From contig NZ_JAXRUV010000008.1 of assembly GCF_034497705.1 (NCBI RefSeq), positions 62,001-126,000 of the forward strand: DNA of 64,000 nucleotides. Direction: 5' to 3'. The DNA comes from Marinococcus luteus_A. GTDB lineage: Bacteria; Bacillota; Bacilli; Bacillales; Marinococcaceae. The notes below the pieces were generated by a model, which was not told where the DNA came from, did no database searches, and saw only the letters and a program-made list of their open reading frames with translations. The translations under genes were made by a program, and so were the position numbers. Positions 1 to 9,077 of this stretch are shown one piece after another; positions within the stretch are counted from its first letter, which is position 1, and each line of letters starts with the position of its first letter.

Positions 1-787
1 CAGCTACAGGCTCGTAGCCGCCGGAAGAGATCCATGTAGAGCGGAAGTTACCGCGGCAGATGTGCATCGTAATTGTCATATCCTCCGGCTTGTAGGCGAC
101 GGCTTCATTGACCGCCCGGGCATGGCGTTCCACCAGGGAACGATGGTCGATGCCCTCCTGATTCATACGCTCCACCTGTTCCTCGGAGCACAAATACGCC
201 CAGGACGTGTCGTCGAGCTGCAGGTAGCGGCAGCCGGCGTCATAAAACGCCTGAATCGCTTTTTGATACGTCTTCGCCAGGTCGTCGATCATGTCTCCCG
301 GCCCGTTGTAAAGATCGGTCTCAATCTCGCTTCGAAGGTGCAGCATGTTCGGGCTTGGTATCGTAAACTTTGCTTCGGTGCTGCCGGTGACCTGATGAAG
401 GTAACGGAAATCCTCCAGCATCGGGTGCTTATCGCTGAAGTCAATTTTTCCGGTCACCTTGATGCCGCGGGCCTTCGTCTGTACGCCTTCAAACTGGATG
501 CCGGAGTCTTTATCGTAGGCCTCCACACCAATTAAATCTTCAAGAAAATCAAAATGCCACCAGGCACGGCGAAATTCGCCGTCTGTGACAGCCTGAAGCC
601 CCGTTTCTTCTTGCTTTTGAACGATGCGCTCGATTTCCTTATCCTCTACACGGCGCAGCTCGTCCGCAGAAATGGCTCCATTCGCGTAGCGTTCACGTGC
701 TTCTTTGATAGCGACAGTACGCAAAAGGCTTCCTACCTGATCTGCCCGGTAGGGAGCTTTTGTCCGCCAGGATGCTGATTGTGCCAT
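1..787 (-). CDS. Cobalamin-independent methionine synthase family protein (YxjG/YxjH-like), 3' end outside window
   Basis: The reverse strand is open from an ATG at 785-787 to the window edge, giving 262 residues of an incomplete protein. It starts MAQSASWRTKAPYRADQVGS, followed by RRAWWHFDFLEDL, LQLDDTSWAYLC and TITMHICRGNFRS, which are hallmarks of the short single-domain MetE-like methyltransferases of Bacillaceae (about 375 residues when complete). These are thought to transfer a methyl group to homocysteine using a zinc site. A purine-rich ribosome site (AAAGGAGAGAG) lies just upstream. The C-terminal zinc ligands are beyond the window. I see no S-box riboswitch, because the next gene ends only 73 bases upstream. 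Confidence 0.85.
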   Translation of the reverse strand, partial: MAQSASWRTKAPYRADQVGSLLRTVAIKEARERYANGAISADELRRVEDKEIERIVQKQEETGLQAVTDGEFRRAWWHFDFLEDLIGVEAYDKDSGIQFEGVQTKARGIKVTGKIDFSDKHPMLEDFRYLHQVTGSTEAKFTIPSPNMLHLRSEIETDLYNGPGDMIDDLAKTYQKAIQAFYDAGCRYLQLDDTSWAYLCSEEQVERMNQEGIDHRSLVERHARAVNEAVAYKPEDMTITMHICRGNFRSTWISSGGYEPVA

Positions 788-860
788 ACTCTCTCTCCTT
801 TAAAAACCATTAGTGAAATATCTTGAAGCTTATCAAAATTTTGAATAGAAGTAAATTGCT

Positions 861-1157
861 TCAGAGGGAGACGAGCCTTGAAATAACATATAAAAACAGT
901 AAAAACAGAAGAAATAGGGCGATGCTTCCGGCAATCAGGGAATAGAGGAAGCGTTTTTTATTTTTCACTTCGGTATAAACGATGAAATACCTCAAGCCTG
1001 CGACTGTGAGACCGACTGGAACGATTAAAACGAGCGGATGAGTGACATAGGCAAGAAGCTCGCTGGAGGTAAAAAATAGCCTGATGGTCAGCAGCGCGGC
1101 ATAGACAGCCAGAACAGCGAGAGCAGAATTGATATAGGTATGAGCACGTGTCGGCAA
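861..1157 (-). CDS. Small three-helix membrane protein, unknown function
   Basis: This 98-residue protein has three hydrophobic stretches (about residues 10-30, 36-55 and 70-95) and a basic KNKKR loop, so it is an integral membrane protein. The start is TTG at 1155-1157, chosen because AAAGGATG lies 8 bases upstream and no better start is present. I do not recognise a family. It sits between the MetE-like gene and the hemolysin-III gene, all on the minus strand, but the terminator at 1231-1265 separates it from the latter. Confidence 0.6.
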   Translation of the reverse strand: MPTRAHTYINSALAVLAVYAALLTIRLFFTSSELLAYVTHPLVLIVPVGLTVAGLRYFIVYTEVKNKKRFLYSLIAGSIALFLLFLLFLYVISRLVSL

Positions 1158-1230
1158 GCAAAAACATCCTTTTATATATATTTACTTTTATTCTTATCAT
1201 AAACCCAGGTCTTTGTTAACGGGCAATGTA

Positions 1231-1265
1231 AAAAAAGCCCGTGCTGCTCGAAAAGCACGGGCTTT
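1231..1265 (-). terminator. Rho-independent terminator of hemolysin-III gene
   Basis: A 12-bp stem (AAAGCCCGTGCT / AGCACGGGCTTT) with an 8-base loop is followed on the minus strand by a run of T. It lies 7 bases after the stop codon of the gene ending at 1272. Confidence 0.85.
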
Positions 1266-1271
1266 CGTCTG

Positions 1272-1919
1272 CTATAGAGGGATAACGTAGAAAAACACGG
1301 CAGAGAAATGGGCGGCGGAGCCGGCGAGAACAAAAAAGTGCCAGACGGCGTGATGGTAGGGAAAGCTCCGCCACATGTAAAAAATAGTGCCGGCGGTGTA
1401 CAATACGCCTCCAATAACGAGCAGCACCAGGCCGCCGTAGGGAAGCGCGCTCACGAGCGCCGGCCAGGCGATAATAATGATCCACCCCATACCGATGTAA
1501 AAAACAGTCGACAGAATACGAAACCGCTTGGTGAAGAAGGCTTTAAAAATAATACCGATAAATGCAATGCCCCATACAACGCCGAACAAGACCCAGCTTA
1601 AGGTGCCGTGGAGTGCATGAAACAAAAACGGGGTATAGGTGCCTGCAATAAATAAGTAAATGGCAGAGTGATCTAAGACTTCAAACAAATCCTTGAGTCT
1701 GCCCGGGGGAAAGCTGTGAAGAAGGGTGGAGCATACGTAGGAGAGAAGCATAGATGTGCCGAAAATAGAAACGCTTACCACATGGAGGGCTGAAGCGTTC
1801 ATGGAAGCGAAAACGATCATAATAATAAGCGCAGCAGCGCTCAGCAGAGCACCGATGCCGTGCGTGACTGCGTTAGCGAATTCCTCCCGTTTAGTAAACG
1901 TGTGGGTTTGGTCCTGCAT
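1272..1919 (-). CDS. Hemolysin III family membrane protein (YqfA/PAQR-like)
   Basis: This 215-residue protein with seven hydrophobic segments belongs to the hemolysin-III/PAQR family. Diagnostic features are the N-terminal THGIGALLS segment, the STLLHSFPPG stretch, LDHSAIYLFIAGTYTPF and the C-terminal FPYHHAVWHFFVLAGSAAHF, whose histidines and acidic residue form the family's metal site. The start at 1919 is preferred over upstream ATGs because AGAAGGCGG lies about 6 bases before it and 215 residues is the usual family length. The cellular role of the bacterial members is unsettled, so the name should not be read as proof of haemolysis. Confidence 0.88.
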   Translation of the reverse strand: MQDQTHTFTKREEFANAVTHGIGALLSAAALIIMIVFASMNASALHVVSVSIFGTSMLLSYVCSTLLHSFPPGRLKDLFEVLDHSAIYLFIAGTYTPFLFHALHGTLSWVLFGVVWGIAFIGIIFKAFFTKRFRILSTVFYIGMGWIIIIAWPALVSALPYGGLVLLVIGGVLYTAGTIFYMWRSFPYHHAVWHFFVLAGSAAHFSAVFFYVIPL

Positions 1920-2078
1920 ACGCCGCCTTCTTTCATTGAGAATAGTTTCTTCATTATAACTCATTTTCAGCAGAGTTTCGAACAGGTATAAATGGCTGTG
2001 GATTTGTTTGCCGGATAGAACGGGGCGGGTATGAGAATTCAGAACGGCTTTAACCAAGTGAGGAAAGAAGGGACCATA

Positions 2079-3095
2079 ATGAAAGCAATAGGGTTTAAAA
2101 AACATCTTCCCATTGAAGAAGAAGCAAGCTTTGAAATGTTTGAAGTGTCAAAACCGGAACCGAAGGGCCGGGATCTGCTGGTGCGTGTCCAGGCGGTTTC
2201 CGTAAATCCGGTGGATACAAAAATCCGCGGAGGAAATGAAGGAAAGGAAGAAGCAGAGCCGCAGATTCTCGGGTTTGACGCAGCCGGTGTCGTAGAATCG
2301 GTGGGCGAAGAGGCGTCGCTGTTTCAGCCCGGCGATGAAGTGTATTACGCCGGAAGCAATCAGCGGTCCGGCTCCAACCAGGAGTATCACCTGGTAGATG
2401 AGCGGGTAGTGGGCAGACGACCTGCGCAGCTGTCTATGGCCGAAAGTGCTGCAATGCCTTTAACTGCTATTACGGCGTACGAAGCGTTGTTCGACCGGAT
2501 CGGAATTGTACCGGAACGGGATCGCGGAGCGTCTGTACTCGTGTTAAACGGCGCCGGCGGCGTGGGCTCCATTGCGATTCAGCTCGCCAAATGGGCCGGT
2601 CTTGATGTAGTCGCTACTGCTTCACGTGAAGAAACCACTGCCTGGTGCGAACAGATGGGGGCAGACAAAGTGATTAACCATCACCAGCCTCTGTTCAAGC
2701 AGCTCCAGGAGGCAGGATATGACGGGGTCGACTATATTCTCTGTTTCACCGATACGGCTCAGCACTGGACGGGGATGGCCGAGTGCATCCGTCCGCAGGG
2801 AACCATCTGTTCCATTGTGGAAACAGAAGAGCCGCTTCCGCTTACCGACCTGCAGGCAAAAAGTGCCGCCTTTATGTGGGAGTTTATGTTCACGCGTCCG
2901 ATGTACCAGACGGAGGATATGATCCGGCAGCACGTCATTCTGGGTGAACTGGCTGACCTGTTTGATCAGGGAACGATCAAGCCGACGCTCACCAAAACAC
3001 TGACACCACTGAACGCCGAACAGATGAAAGAAGCGCACCAGCGGGTGGAGGCTGGTAAAGCGATCGGTAAAATTGTTCTTGAACACTGGGAGTAA
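2079..3095 (+). CDS. Zinc-type alcohol dehydrogenase / quinone oxidoreductase family protein (YogA-like)
   Basis: The 338-residue product is a medium-chain dehydrogenase/reductase. The N-terminal GroES-like half includes VSVNPVDTKIRGG and GFDAAGVVESVG. The NADPH-binding Rossmann motif is VLNGAGGVGSIAIQLAK at about residues 155-171, followed by the C-terminal KAIGKIVLE typical of the zinc-binding-like subfamily with YogA. No structural-zinc cysteine cluster is visible, so it probably reduces activated enones or quinones without zinc. The start at 2079 (MKAIGF) follows AGAAGGGA; the open frame upstream overlaps the divergent hemolysin gene's promoter region and lacks a ribosome site. It is monocistronic with its own terminator. 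Confidence 0.85.
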   Translation: MKAIGFKKHLPIEEEASFEMFEVSKPEPKGRDLLVRVQAVSVNPVDTKIRGGNEGKEEAEPQILGFDAAGVVESVGEEASLFQPGDEVYYAGSNQRSGSNQEYHLVDERVVGRRPAQLSMAESAAMPLTAITAYEALFDRIGIVPERDRGASVLVLNGAGGVGSIAIQLAKWAGLDVVATASREETTAWCEQMGADKVINHHQPLFKQLQEAGYDGVDYILCFTDTAQHWTGMAECIRPQGTICSIVETEEPLPLTDLQAKSAAFMWEFMFTRPMYQTEDMIRQHVILGELADLFDQGTIKPTLTKTLTPLNAEQMKEAHQRVEAGKAIGKIVLEHWE

Positions 3096-3103
3096 ATGAA
3101 AAC

Positions 3104-3138
3104 GCACCGCAGCCTATCCGGCTGCGGTGCTCTTTTTT
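3104..3138 (+). terminator. Rho-independent terminator
   Basis: An 11-bp perfect stem (GCACCGCAGCC / GGCTGCGGTGC) with a 5-base loop is followed by TCTTTTTT, 8 bases after the dehydrogenase stop codon. Confidence 0.9.
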
Positions 3139-3142
3139 GAGA

Positions 3143-4731
3143 TTAGGAGGCGACTCCGAGAGGGGAGAAGATTACATAAAGAATACCGATGCCGATAACG
3201 AGGCCGGCGGCAGCCGGCTTGGCATATTTCCACGGCACCATATCTACGGGCGCTTCGTTTTTGAATTCGAAAGGCTCCTCCATCGGTTTGAATTTCCCGG
3301 CAACGAGCATTACAATAACGCTGAGTGGAAACAGCACACTCAGTACATAAAGGAAGTTGAGCTCTCCGATAAAGATTTTACTTGCGCCGTACAAAATGAT
3401 GTGTACCGGTACAGCCACCTTTGCGGCAAACGGTGATACGTTTTTTGTATAAAAGCCGACAACCATAATGGCGAGCACCGGAATGTTGAAGAACCCGAAC
3501 ATTTCCTGCAGATAATTGTACAGCCCTGACGGGGCAAACAAAATAAAGGGAGAGATAAAAATGGAGACAATAGCGACAACCATTGCAAACCGCTGGCCGG
3601 AACGAACGAGGGCTGCTTCATCGGCATCCGGATGAAACAACGGTTTATATAAATCAAGCGTAAACAGCGTAATGACGCTGTTGATGCCTCCGTTAAATGA
3701 ACTCAGGACAGCTCCGAACAAAATAGCTGCGAACACGCCGGTCAGTACTGGCGGCAGCAAGTCGGTCACGAGCGTCGGATAGGCGGCGTCTCCATTCGCG
3801 AGGCTGCTGCCATACAAATGATAGGCGATGACGCCAGGAAGTACGAGGTAAAAGGCACCGAACAATTTAAATAAGGCAGTAATCATGACACCCTTCTGGC
3901 CTTCTTTTAAATTACGTGCTGCAAGTGGACGCTGAACGATGGCCTGATTGATACAAAAATAAAAAAGGTTATTAAACAAAAGCCCCATAAATATTGTCGG
4001 CCACGGCACCTGTGCGTCGTTGCTGCCGTCGATGGCGTTTAATTTATCTGTATGCTCCGAGGTGAGCGTCCCAACCCCGTTAAACATATTGCCATTGCCA
4101 AGCGCCATGAGCCCGAGCACGAGAATAAGGATACCGCCGGCAATTAATCCGACGCCGTACAGTGAATCAGCGGAGGCAATAGCCTTCAGACCGCCGAACA
4201 CAATATAAAGCATGCCGACAAGCCCGATGCCGGCAGAAACGATTAAAACGGTGAAAAACTGGCTCGTGCCGAGCACGCCTGAAATATCAAATATTTGGTC
4301 AAGCACGAGGGAGCCGGAATAAAGCACGGTCGGCAGGAACGAGGAGGCAAATCCGAGCAGCATAAGTAATGAAACGATCTGCCTCGTCCGCTGATCATAG
4401 CGTTTTTCAAGAAATTCGGTAACGGTAGTTACTCCCGCCCGTAAGTATTTAGGTAAAAACATAAATGCCATAAAAATGAGCGCTACTGGTGTAGTAACCT
4501 CCCAGGCCATCGAAGCCATCGAGCCAGTGTACGTCTCTGCCCGCTAAGTCCAACAAGCTGCTCGGTGGAGAGATTGGCAAGCAGGGTGGACGAACCGATG
4601 GTGAGCGCCATCAGACTGCGGCCGCCGAGAAAATAGCCCTCCTGGCTCTGCATGTTAATGCTTTTCGTCCGGTAGGCGGCGTAGCCGGCAATAGCGATAG
4701 TGATAAGTATGAATGTAAAAAGTGAAAACAT
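3143..4731 (-). pseudogene. Sodium:solute symporter (SSS family, SglT-like), frameshifted
   Basis: Two overlapping reading frames together encode one SSS-family transporter of about 530 residues. The N-terminal part (4731 down to about 4530) has helix 1 and the TIGSSTLLANLSTEQLVGLSGQ segment. The remainder (ATG at 4519 down to 3143) continues with YTGSMASMAWEVTTPVALIFMAF, KRYDQRTRQ, a PWPTIFMGLLFNNLFYFCINQAIVQR-type helix and the rest of the 13-14 helix fold. The frames join near 4530-4545, where one base appears to be missing next to a GGG run. The family imports sugars or similar solutes with sodium. The gene may be truly broken, or the defect may be an assembly or read error. Flanking palindromes at 4763-4776 suggest sugar control. 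Confidence 0.8.
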
Positions 4732-5074
4732 GATGTCCCTTCTTTCCTGCTGTGTGAGTTTATCGAAACGTTTTGAATAGTGCGGACGAAAAAAGGTTTA
4801 CCCCTGCTAATTTCTGCGCAAACCCCTGATAACAGGCAATTGTATAAAAAACATCATAAAGATGAATGCATAAAATAAATAAAAATATTGATAAAAAGGA
4901 AATGATAACCCTTACATGATAAAAATCAAAAAATCAACAGAAAAAATGTGACAATTATGTGTCGTAAGCGTTTTACAGTCTAGACGCATGAAAGTCCAGC
5001 CTATAGAATAAGAACTCGTTGTGGGAGAAACAGAGTGAAAAATTCATTAATCAATATATCAAGGAGGGATAACA
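4732..5074. other. Intergenic region between divergent transporter genes
   Basis: This 343-base AT-rich stretch separates the divergent symporter and MFS genes. I see no convincing ORF or RNA in it. It contains two LacI/CcpA-like imperfect palindromes centred on CG: TCGAAACGTTTTGA at 4763-4776 and CGTAAGCGTTTTAC at 4964-4977. Both deviate from the catabolite-responsive element consensus. Confidence 0.5.
4763..4776. promoter_or_regulatory. cre-like palindrome upstream of the symporter
   Basis: TCGAAACGTTTTGA is a near palindrome around a central CG, as in LacI/CcpA-family operators. It lies about 32 bases upstream of the symporter start codon. It mismatches the cre consensus at two positions, so this is a weak call. 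Confidence 0.3.
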
Positions 5075-6292
5075 ATGATCGTACGCAATGGCCAAACGTT
5101 CCGCCCAATGGTGATGATTGCCATGTTTATGATTTCTACGTTCGCTATCGGTACTACTGAATATGTCGCCATGGGGATTTTGTCGAATGTGTCTGACTCC
5201 TTTGGCATCACGATTTCTGCCGCGGGTCTGATTGTCAGCATGTATGCGCTCGGCGTCGCCGTGCTCTCGCCAATTGCCATATCTCTTCTGGTGAAGTTTC
5301 CAAGGAAGTATGTATTAATTGGATTGATGCTGTTATTTATCGGTTCAAGCGTGGCCAGCGCCCTGGCACCAAACTATACGGTTCTGCTGTGTGCACGCGT
5401 CTTCTCTGCGCTGATGCACGGGCCGTTCTTTGCCATTGCGATGGTTATGGCAAGTGAAGTTGTCCCTCCATCGAAAAAATCCGGAGCGGTGGCTGCCATT
5501 AATGGCGGACTGACGATTTCCTTAATGATTGGTGTACCGTTCGGTGCATATATCGGAGATTTATTTGACTGGCGCATAGTGTTTGCTGGTATTGCCGGAC
5601 TCGGCGTGATAAGCCTGCTCGGAATTATCTTTTATGTACCAAACATGAATGCTGAAGAACCGACATCGATGAGAAAAGAGCTTGGTGTTTTCAAAAGAAA
5701 GCAGGTGTTGTTTGCACTCGCTATTACAGTATTCGGCTATTCAGGTGTTTTCACCGCCTATACGTATATTGAGCCCCTGCTTCAGGATATAACAGGCTTT
5801 GGTCCGGCAGGTATAACGCTTTCCCTATTTTTATTCGGGGTCGGAGGCGTTCTGGGCAATATGCTTTCGGGACGTCTGAATGCAGAGTCCCTGCTGAAGC
5901 CGCTGATGGTTGTGATGGCTTCGCTGACCGTGATTCTGTCGACGCTCACCTTAACGAGTACCATTCCCTGGCTTGCGCCGGTATCGGTGCTTCTGCTGGG
6001 GATGGGAGCCTTTGGTACAGTACCAATTCTGCAGACAACGGTCATCCGGGCAGCAGAGGGGGCGCCTTCGATTGCAAGTGCGTCCGCGGTCTCTGCCTTT
6101 AACCTGGCGAACGCCTTTGGCGCCTGGGTTGGTGGTGTTGTGATCAGTCTCGGTTTGAGCCTGCCGATGATCGGCATGGCCGGTGCTGTCATTACGCTAT
6201 TAGGTCTGATGCTTTCGTGGATCTCCTTCCGTTCAAGCGAAAAAGAATCCCAGGAAAGCAGCCAGGGAGTACCGGCAGCAGATTCTTATTAG
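5075..6292 (+). CDS. MFS transporter, DHA1 family (AraJ/YdhP-like efflux)
   Basis: The 405-residue protein has 12 predicted helices. The GTTEYVAMGILSNVSDSFGI motif after helix 1 and the ALMHGPFFAIAMVMASEVVPPSKK segment are characteristic of the AraJ/YdhP/PbuE group of DHA1 exporters, which extrude sugars, purines or drugs with protons. The MFS motif A loop appears as LLVKFPRKYVLIG. AAGGAGG lies 6 bases upstream of the ATG. It is monocistronic and ends in a strong terminator. The substrate cannot be told from sequence. Confidence 0.85.
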   Translation: MIVRNGQTFRPMVMIAMFMISTFAIGTTEYVAMGILSNVSDSFGITISAAGLIVSMYALGVAVLSPIAISLLVKFPRKYVLIGLMLLFIGSSVASALAPNYTVLLCARVFSALMHGPFFAIAMVMASEVVPPSKKSGAVAAINGGLTISLMIGVPFGAYIGDLFDWRIVFAGIAGLGVISLLGIIFYVPNMNAEEPTSMRKELGVFKRKQVLFALAITVFGYSGVFTAYTYIEPLLQDITGFGPAGITLSLFLFGVGGVLGNMLSGRLNAESLLKPLMVVMASLTVILSTLTLTSTIPWLAPVSVLLLGMGAFGTVPILQTTVIRAAEGAPSIASASAVSAFNLANAFGAWVGGVVISLGLSLPMIGMAGAVITLLGLMLSWISFRSSEKESQESSQGVPAADSY

Positions 6293-6298
6293 AAAAAC

Positions 6299-6340
6299 TA
6301 AAAATCCGCACGCTCAATTTTCGAGCGTGCGGATTTTTTT
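6299..6340. terminator. Bidirectional terminator between convergent genes
   Basis: A 15-bp stem (AAAATCCGCACGCTC / GAGCGTGCGGATTTT) with a 7-base loop has T runs in both directions. It lies between the stop codons of the MFS gene and the convergent luciferase-like gene. Confidence 0.9.
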
Positions 6341-6342
6341 GT

Positions 6343-7341
6343 TTAAAGATTGGCGGCAATATCGGCAGCGTATTGGAAAGATTTCTTTTTTGCTTCAAAA
6401 TCATAAATGTTGGTAATACCCATCAGTTCATCGAGCCCGAGCTTATCCCGCAGTTCACGCAGCTGTTTTTGCACAGCAGCCGGGGAGCCGACAACAGCGC
6501 GCCGCCGATTCTCCTGCACTTTTTCCCATTCTTCCTGGGTCCAGGAGCCGGGGTCTATACTCTCCGGGGCGGGCACTTTTGTATTTGTCCCCTTTTCGAC
6601 ATTTAAAAGCCACTGGTCCTGGCTTAGCGCCAGGTGCTCAGCCTCTTCATCGTTAGCCGCGCAGACAATAAATACACAGGCAGCGGTCACCGGCCGGGGC
6701 TGTCGGGCGCTTGGGACAAAAGAAGCGTGATATTTACGGACCGCCTCCACGCCCTGGTCCGGGCTGATAAACTGACCGAACATGAAGCCGGTACTTTGTT
6801 TTCCGGCGTCCCTGGCGCCGCGCTCGGACAAACCGAGTACCCAGGTTTCCGGCAGGGAGCTGCTCATTGGGGAGGCTTTAATCGAAGCATAAGGGTGATC
6901 CCCGGGAAGGGAGCGGTCAATAAACCCCTGGACCTCCTGAAGAAGGCGGGGGAAGGCGGAAAGGCTTTTTTTATTGCCATCTGTCAGGGCTTCCCGGATG
7001 GTGTTGCCCCCGCCGGGAGATCTTCCGATACCAAGGTCGATCCGTCCGGGGAATAATGCTTCAAGCACTTTAAAGTTTTCTGCTACTTTGTACGGGCTGT
7101 ACTGCGGAAGTAAAACGCCTCCCGAGCCTATACGGATGGTTGCAGTGACACTAGCGAGATGCGACATCAGAATTTCCGGCGATGAGCCGGCCAGGCCGCT
7201 GGTGCTATGGTGCTCGGCTACCCAAAAGCGGTGAAATCCCCACTTCTCCGCCATTTGAACGAGCTCACGGGTATGCTCGAAGGCTTTTTCGGGGGTCTCG
7301 CCTTCTGCAATCGGTGATTGATCAAGAATACTGATATTCAT
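6343..7341 (-). CDS. Luciferase-like (LLM class) flavin-dependent oxidoreductase
   Basis: This 332-residue protein matches the bacterial luciferase-like monooxygenase fold of the MsnO8/YwcH type. Visible features are SILDQSPIAEGETPEKAF at the N terminus, WGFHRFWVAEHHST (the AEHH motif), IRIGSGGVLLPQYSPYKVAENFKVLEALFPGRIDLGIGRSPGG for FMN binding, and VVGSPAAVQKQLREL near the C terminus. GGAGGAA precedes the ATG. Members use FMNH2 and oxygen on varied substrates; the substrate here is unknown. Confidence 0.88.
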   Translation of the reverse strand: MNISILDQSPIAEGETPEKAFEHTRELVQMAEKWGFHRFWVAEHHSTSGLAGSSPEILMSHLASVTATIRIGSGGVLLPQYSPYKVAENFKVLEALFPGRIDLGIGRSPGGGNTIREALTDGNKKSLSAFPRLLQEVQGFIDRSLPGDHPYASIKASPMSSSLPETWVLGLSERGARDAGKQSTGFMFGQFISPDQGVEAVRKYHASFVPSARQPRPVTAACVFIVCAANDEEAEHLALSQDQWLLNVEKGTNTKVPAPESIDPGSWTQEEWEKVQENRRRAVVGSPAAVQKQLRELRDKLGLDELMGITNIYDFEAKKKSFQYAADIAANL

Positions 7342-7435
7342 CTGCGTTCCTCCAGCTAAACAGAATGCTTTTCTATGCTAGTCCAGTGTAAAAGAAAAAC
7401 GAAAAAATCTACAGTAAATGAAATGGGGAAGACCA

Positions 7436-8335
7436 ATGAACACAGAACCGGTCCGTCGTTGGATTCAACAGGTATACGGTATAGAAGCAGCTTCGCCCGG
7501 GCAACGAAGAGCCAGGCGCTATAGTGTAAGGGATACAGAAGGATTGGAGTGGGAGCTTGTGACCGGTGAGCTTGTGCTTCCGGAAAACGATACGGTCCGG
7601 TGGCTTGAAGCTGACAATAATATAAGCATCAAACAGACAAGAAAGGGAGATAAACTGGCGGATGCCGGGGAGGCTGGCTGGGCCTATATGTATCAGAAGA
7701 AGCCGTTAAGCCGTGGACAAGCTGGTAAGGAAGAAGCACATTACCGGCAGCTTGGCGCCTGTCTGGCAGAAAAGCACTGCAGCTGGCCTGAGAAACTGTC
7801 GCTAAAAGATAAAGACAGCGTTTTGCTGGCGGAGCAGACTATAAAGGCAGAATACCGGCAAATGGAGCTGCTGCTTCCAAAAGGCCAGACGATGATCCGG
7901 CAAAGCATCGATGCACTGTTTCCTGTGATCGAGCGTGCAGCCCTTCAGTCGGAGGACATAGGTTTTGTTTTCAGAGAAATAAATAGGGATCAGGAAAATG
8001 CAGGGGGCGGAGTTTTGTGTCCAGGAGCGATGCCGGGGGTTCATGTAAGCATATATGATCTTGCTGCGCTGCTGCGGGACATTCTGCTTTCCTTTTCCGG
8101 CGAACAGGACTATCACCCCTTTGCCCGAATGGTTTTTAATGAGCTGCTCGCTGGCTATGATAGCGTACGAAGCATACCGCTTTCTTCGCTGCAGCAGTTT
8201 GCGAATATTCTGGAATGGCACGACCTGTATCAGTATGCCCTCCTCTGGCGAAGAGATGTCACGGGGGCAGAGGCGGCAGTCAGAGTAAGGGAGCAGATCC
8301 GGCTTGAGCACCGGCTGCCGTTGCTAGAAATTTAA
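7436..8335 (+). CDS. Unknown protein, possibly a divergent CotS-like spore-coat protein
   Basis: I do not recognise this 299-residue soluble protein with certainty. The C-terminal 90 residues (VSIYDLAALLRDILL, then FNELLAGYDSVRSIPLSSLQQFANIL and a hydrophobic end) resemble the C-terminal helices of CotS/YsxE/YutH coat proteins, which have a kinase-like fold. The middle (HYRQLGACLAEKH, DALFPVIERAALQSEDIGFVFREINRDQENAGGG) fits such a fold loosely, but no catalytic HGD or DFD motifs remain. The start at 7436 follows GGGGAAG; an ATG 18 bases upstream lacks a ribosome site. It converges on the GbsR-type gene. Confidence 0.5.
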   Translation: MNTEPVRRWIQQVYGIEAASPGQRRARRYSVRDTEGLEWELVTGELVLPENDTVRWLEADNNISIKQTRKGDKLADAGEAGWAYMYQKKPLSRGQAGKEEAHYRQLGACLAEKHCSWPEKLSLKDKDSVLLAEQTIKAEYRQMELLLPKGQTMIRQSIDALFPVIERAALQSEDIGFVFREINRDQENAGGGVLCPGAMPGVHVSIYDLAALLRDILLSFSGEQDYHPFARMVFNELLAGYDSVRSIPLSSLQQFANILEWHDLYQYALLWRRDVTGAEAAVRVREQIRLEHRLPLLEI

Positions 8336-8344
8336 AGGCGGGAA

Positions 8345-8887
8345 TTACTTCAGGGGGATCATCGTAAAAATTTCACCGCTTTCAAAAATGCGGATCACTT
8401 CATCAAGCCATTCGTAATAGCTCAGGGCGTAATTGATTTTTTCAAGATTGTGCTGAAGCTCTTCGATAAGGAGCGGATCCTCCGCTTCCTCTAAGCAGGA
8501 TTCAAACTCCTCTTTGGCGCGGCGGGCTGCATTTTGATTATTATCCGAGGCCTCTCTCCAGCGGTTTACAAAAACAGAGGTAAATGATTGATACCAGTCG
8601 TCGTTGGATTGGTACAGATCCTTGCGTACTCCCTTTTCCCATACCCGTTCGACCATGCCTGCATCCATGAGGGCCCGTATACCGGTACTCATACTCATTT
8701 TACTCATGCCCAGTGCCTCGCTCATATCGTCGAGTGTCATGGGGCGTTCGGCAAACAACATGGTGCCGTACAGGCGTCCGTTTGTATCGGAAACACCATA
8801 CAGGCCCATGTTCTGGGCAATCGTGGAAATGAACTGATTTTTTGCTTCATCCAGCTTATTCTGAATATGCTGCTGCTCCCTTTCCAT
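8345..8887 (-). CDS. GbsR/MarR-type transcriptional regulator of betaine uptake
   Basis: The 180-residue protein has the length and layout of GbsR/OpcR repressors. It has a winged helix at about residues 20-90 (YGTMLFAERPMTLDDMSEALGMSKMSMSTGIRALMDAGMVERVW, then KGVRKDLYQ), followed by an acidic helical region where GbsR proteins bind choline or related ligands. It is transcribed divergently from opuAA-AB-AC, and the shared intergenic region has a perfect 10-bp-arm palindrome over the opuA promoter. It most likely represses glycine-betaine transport when osmotic demand is low. Confidence 0.85.
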   Translation of the reverse strand: MEREQQHIQNKLDEAKNQFISTIAQNMGLYGVSDTNGRLYGTMLFAERPMTLDDMSEALGMSKMSMSTGIRALMDAGMVERVWEKGVRKDLYQSNDDWYQSFTSVFVNRWREASDNNQNAARRAKEEFESCLEEAEDPLLIEELQHNLEKINYALSYYEWLDEVIRIFESGEIFTMIPLK

Positions 8888-9053
8888 CCGGAACCCCCTT
8901 TTTGCATGTATGCTTAAAGTTTAGCAAATTGCTGTAAAATAAAAAAATTGAATATTCGGTCGTTAACTCTTCTAATCAGTAGATAATGATAGATACAAGT
9001 ATATAACGTATGTACAGTATATACTTTATGCTCAAAACGGCCTAAAATGGCGT

Positions 9054-9077
9054 GATAAAAGTTTTGTAACTTTTATC
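9054..9077. promoter_or_regulatory. Palindromic operator overlapping the opuA promoter
   Basis: GATAAAAGTT and AACTTTTATC are perfect 10-base inverted arms around TTGT. The right half contains the -35 box of the proposed opuA promoter, the expected position for a repressor site. The likely ligand is the divergent GbsR-type protein. A second weaker inverted repeat (AAGTATAT ... ATATACTT) lies at about 8998-9027. Confidence 0.55.

Noticed and set aside
62..778. Plus-strand ORFs at the left edge
   Set aside because: They are antisense to the MetE-like methyltransferase gene, which runs off the window edge on the minus strand.
788..860. S-box (SAM) riboswitch upstream of the MetE-like gene
   Set aside because: Only 73 bases separate it from the next gene and the S-box core sequences are not present.
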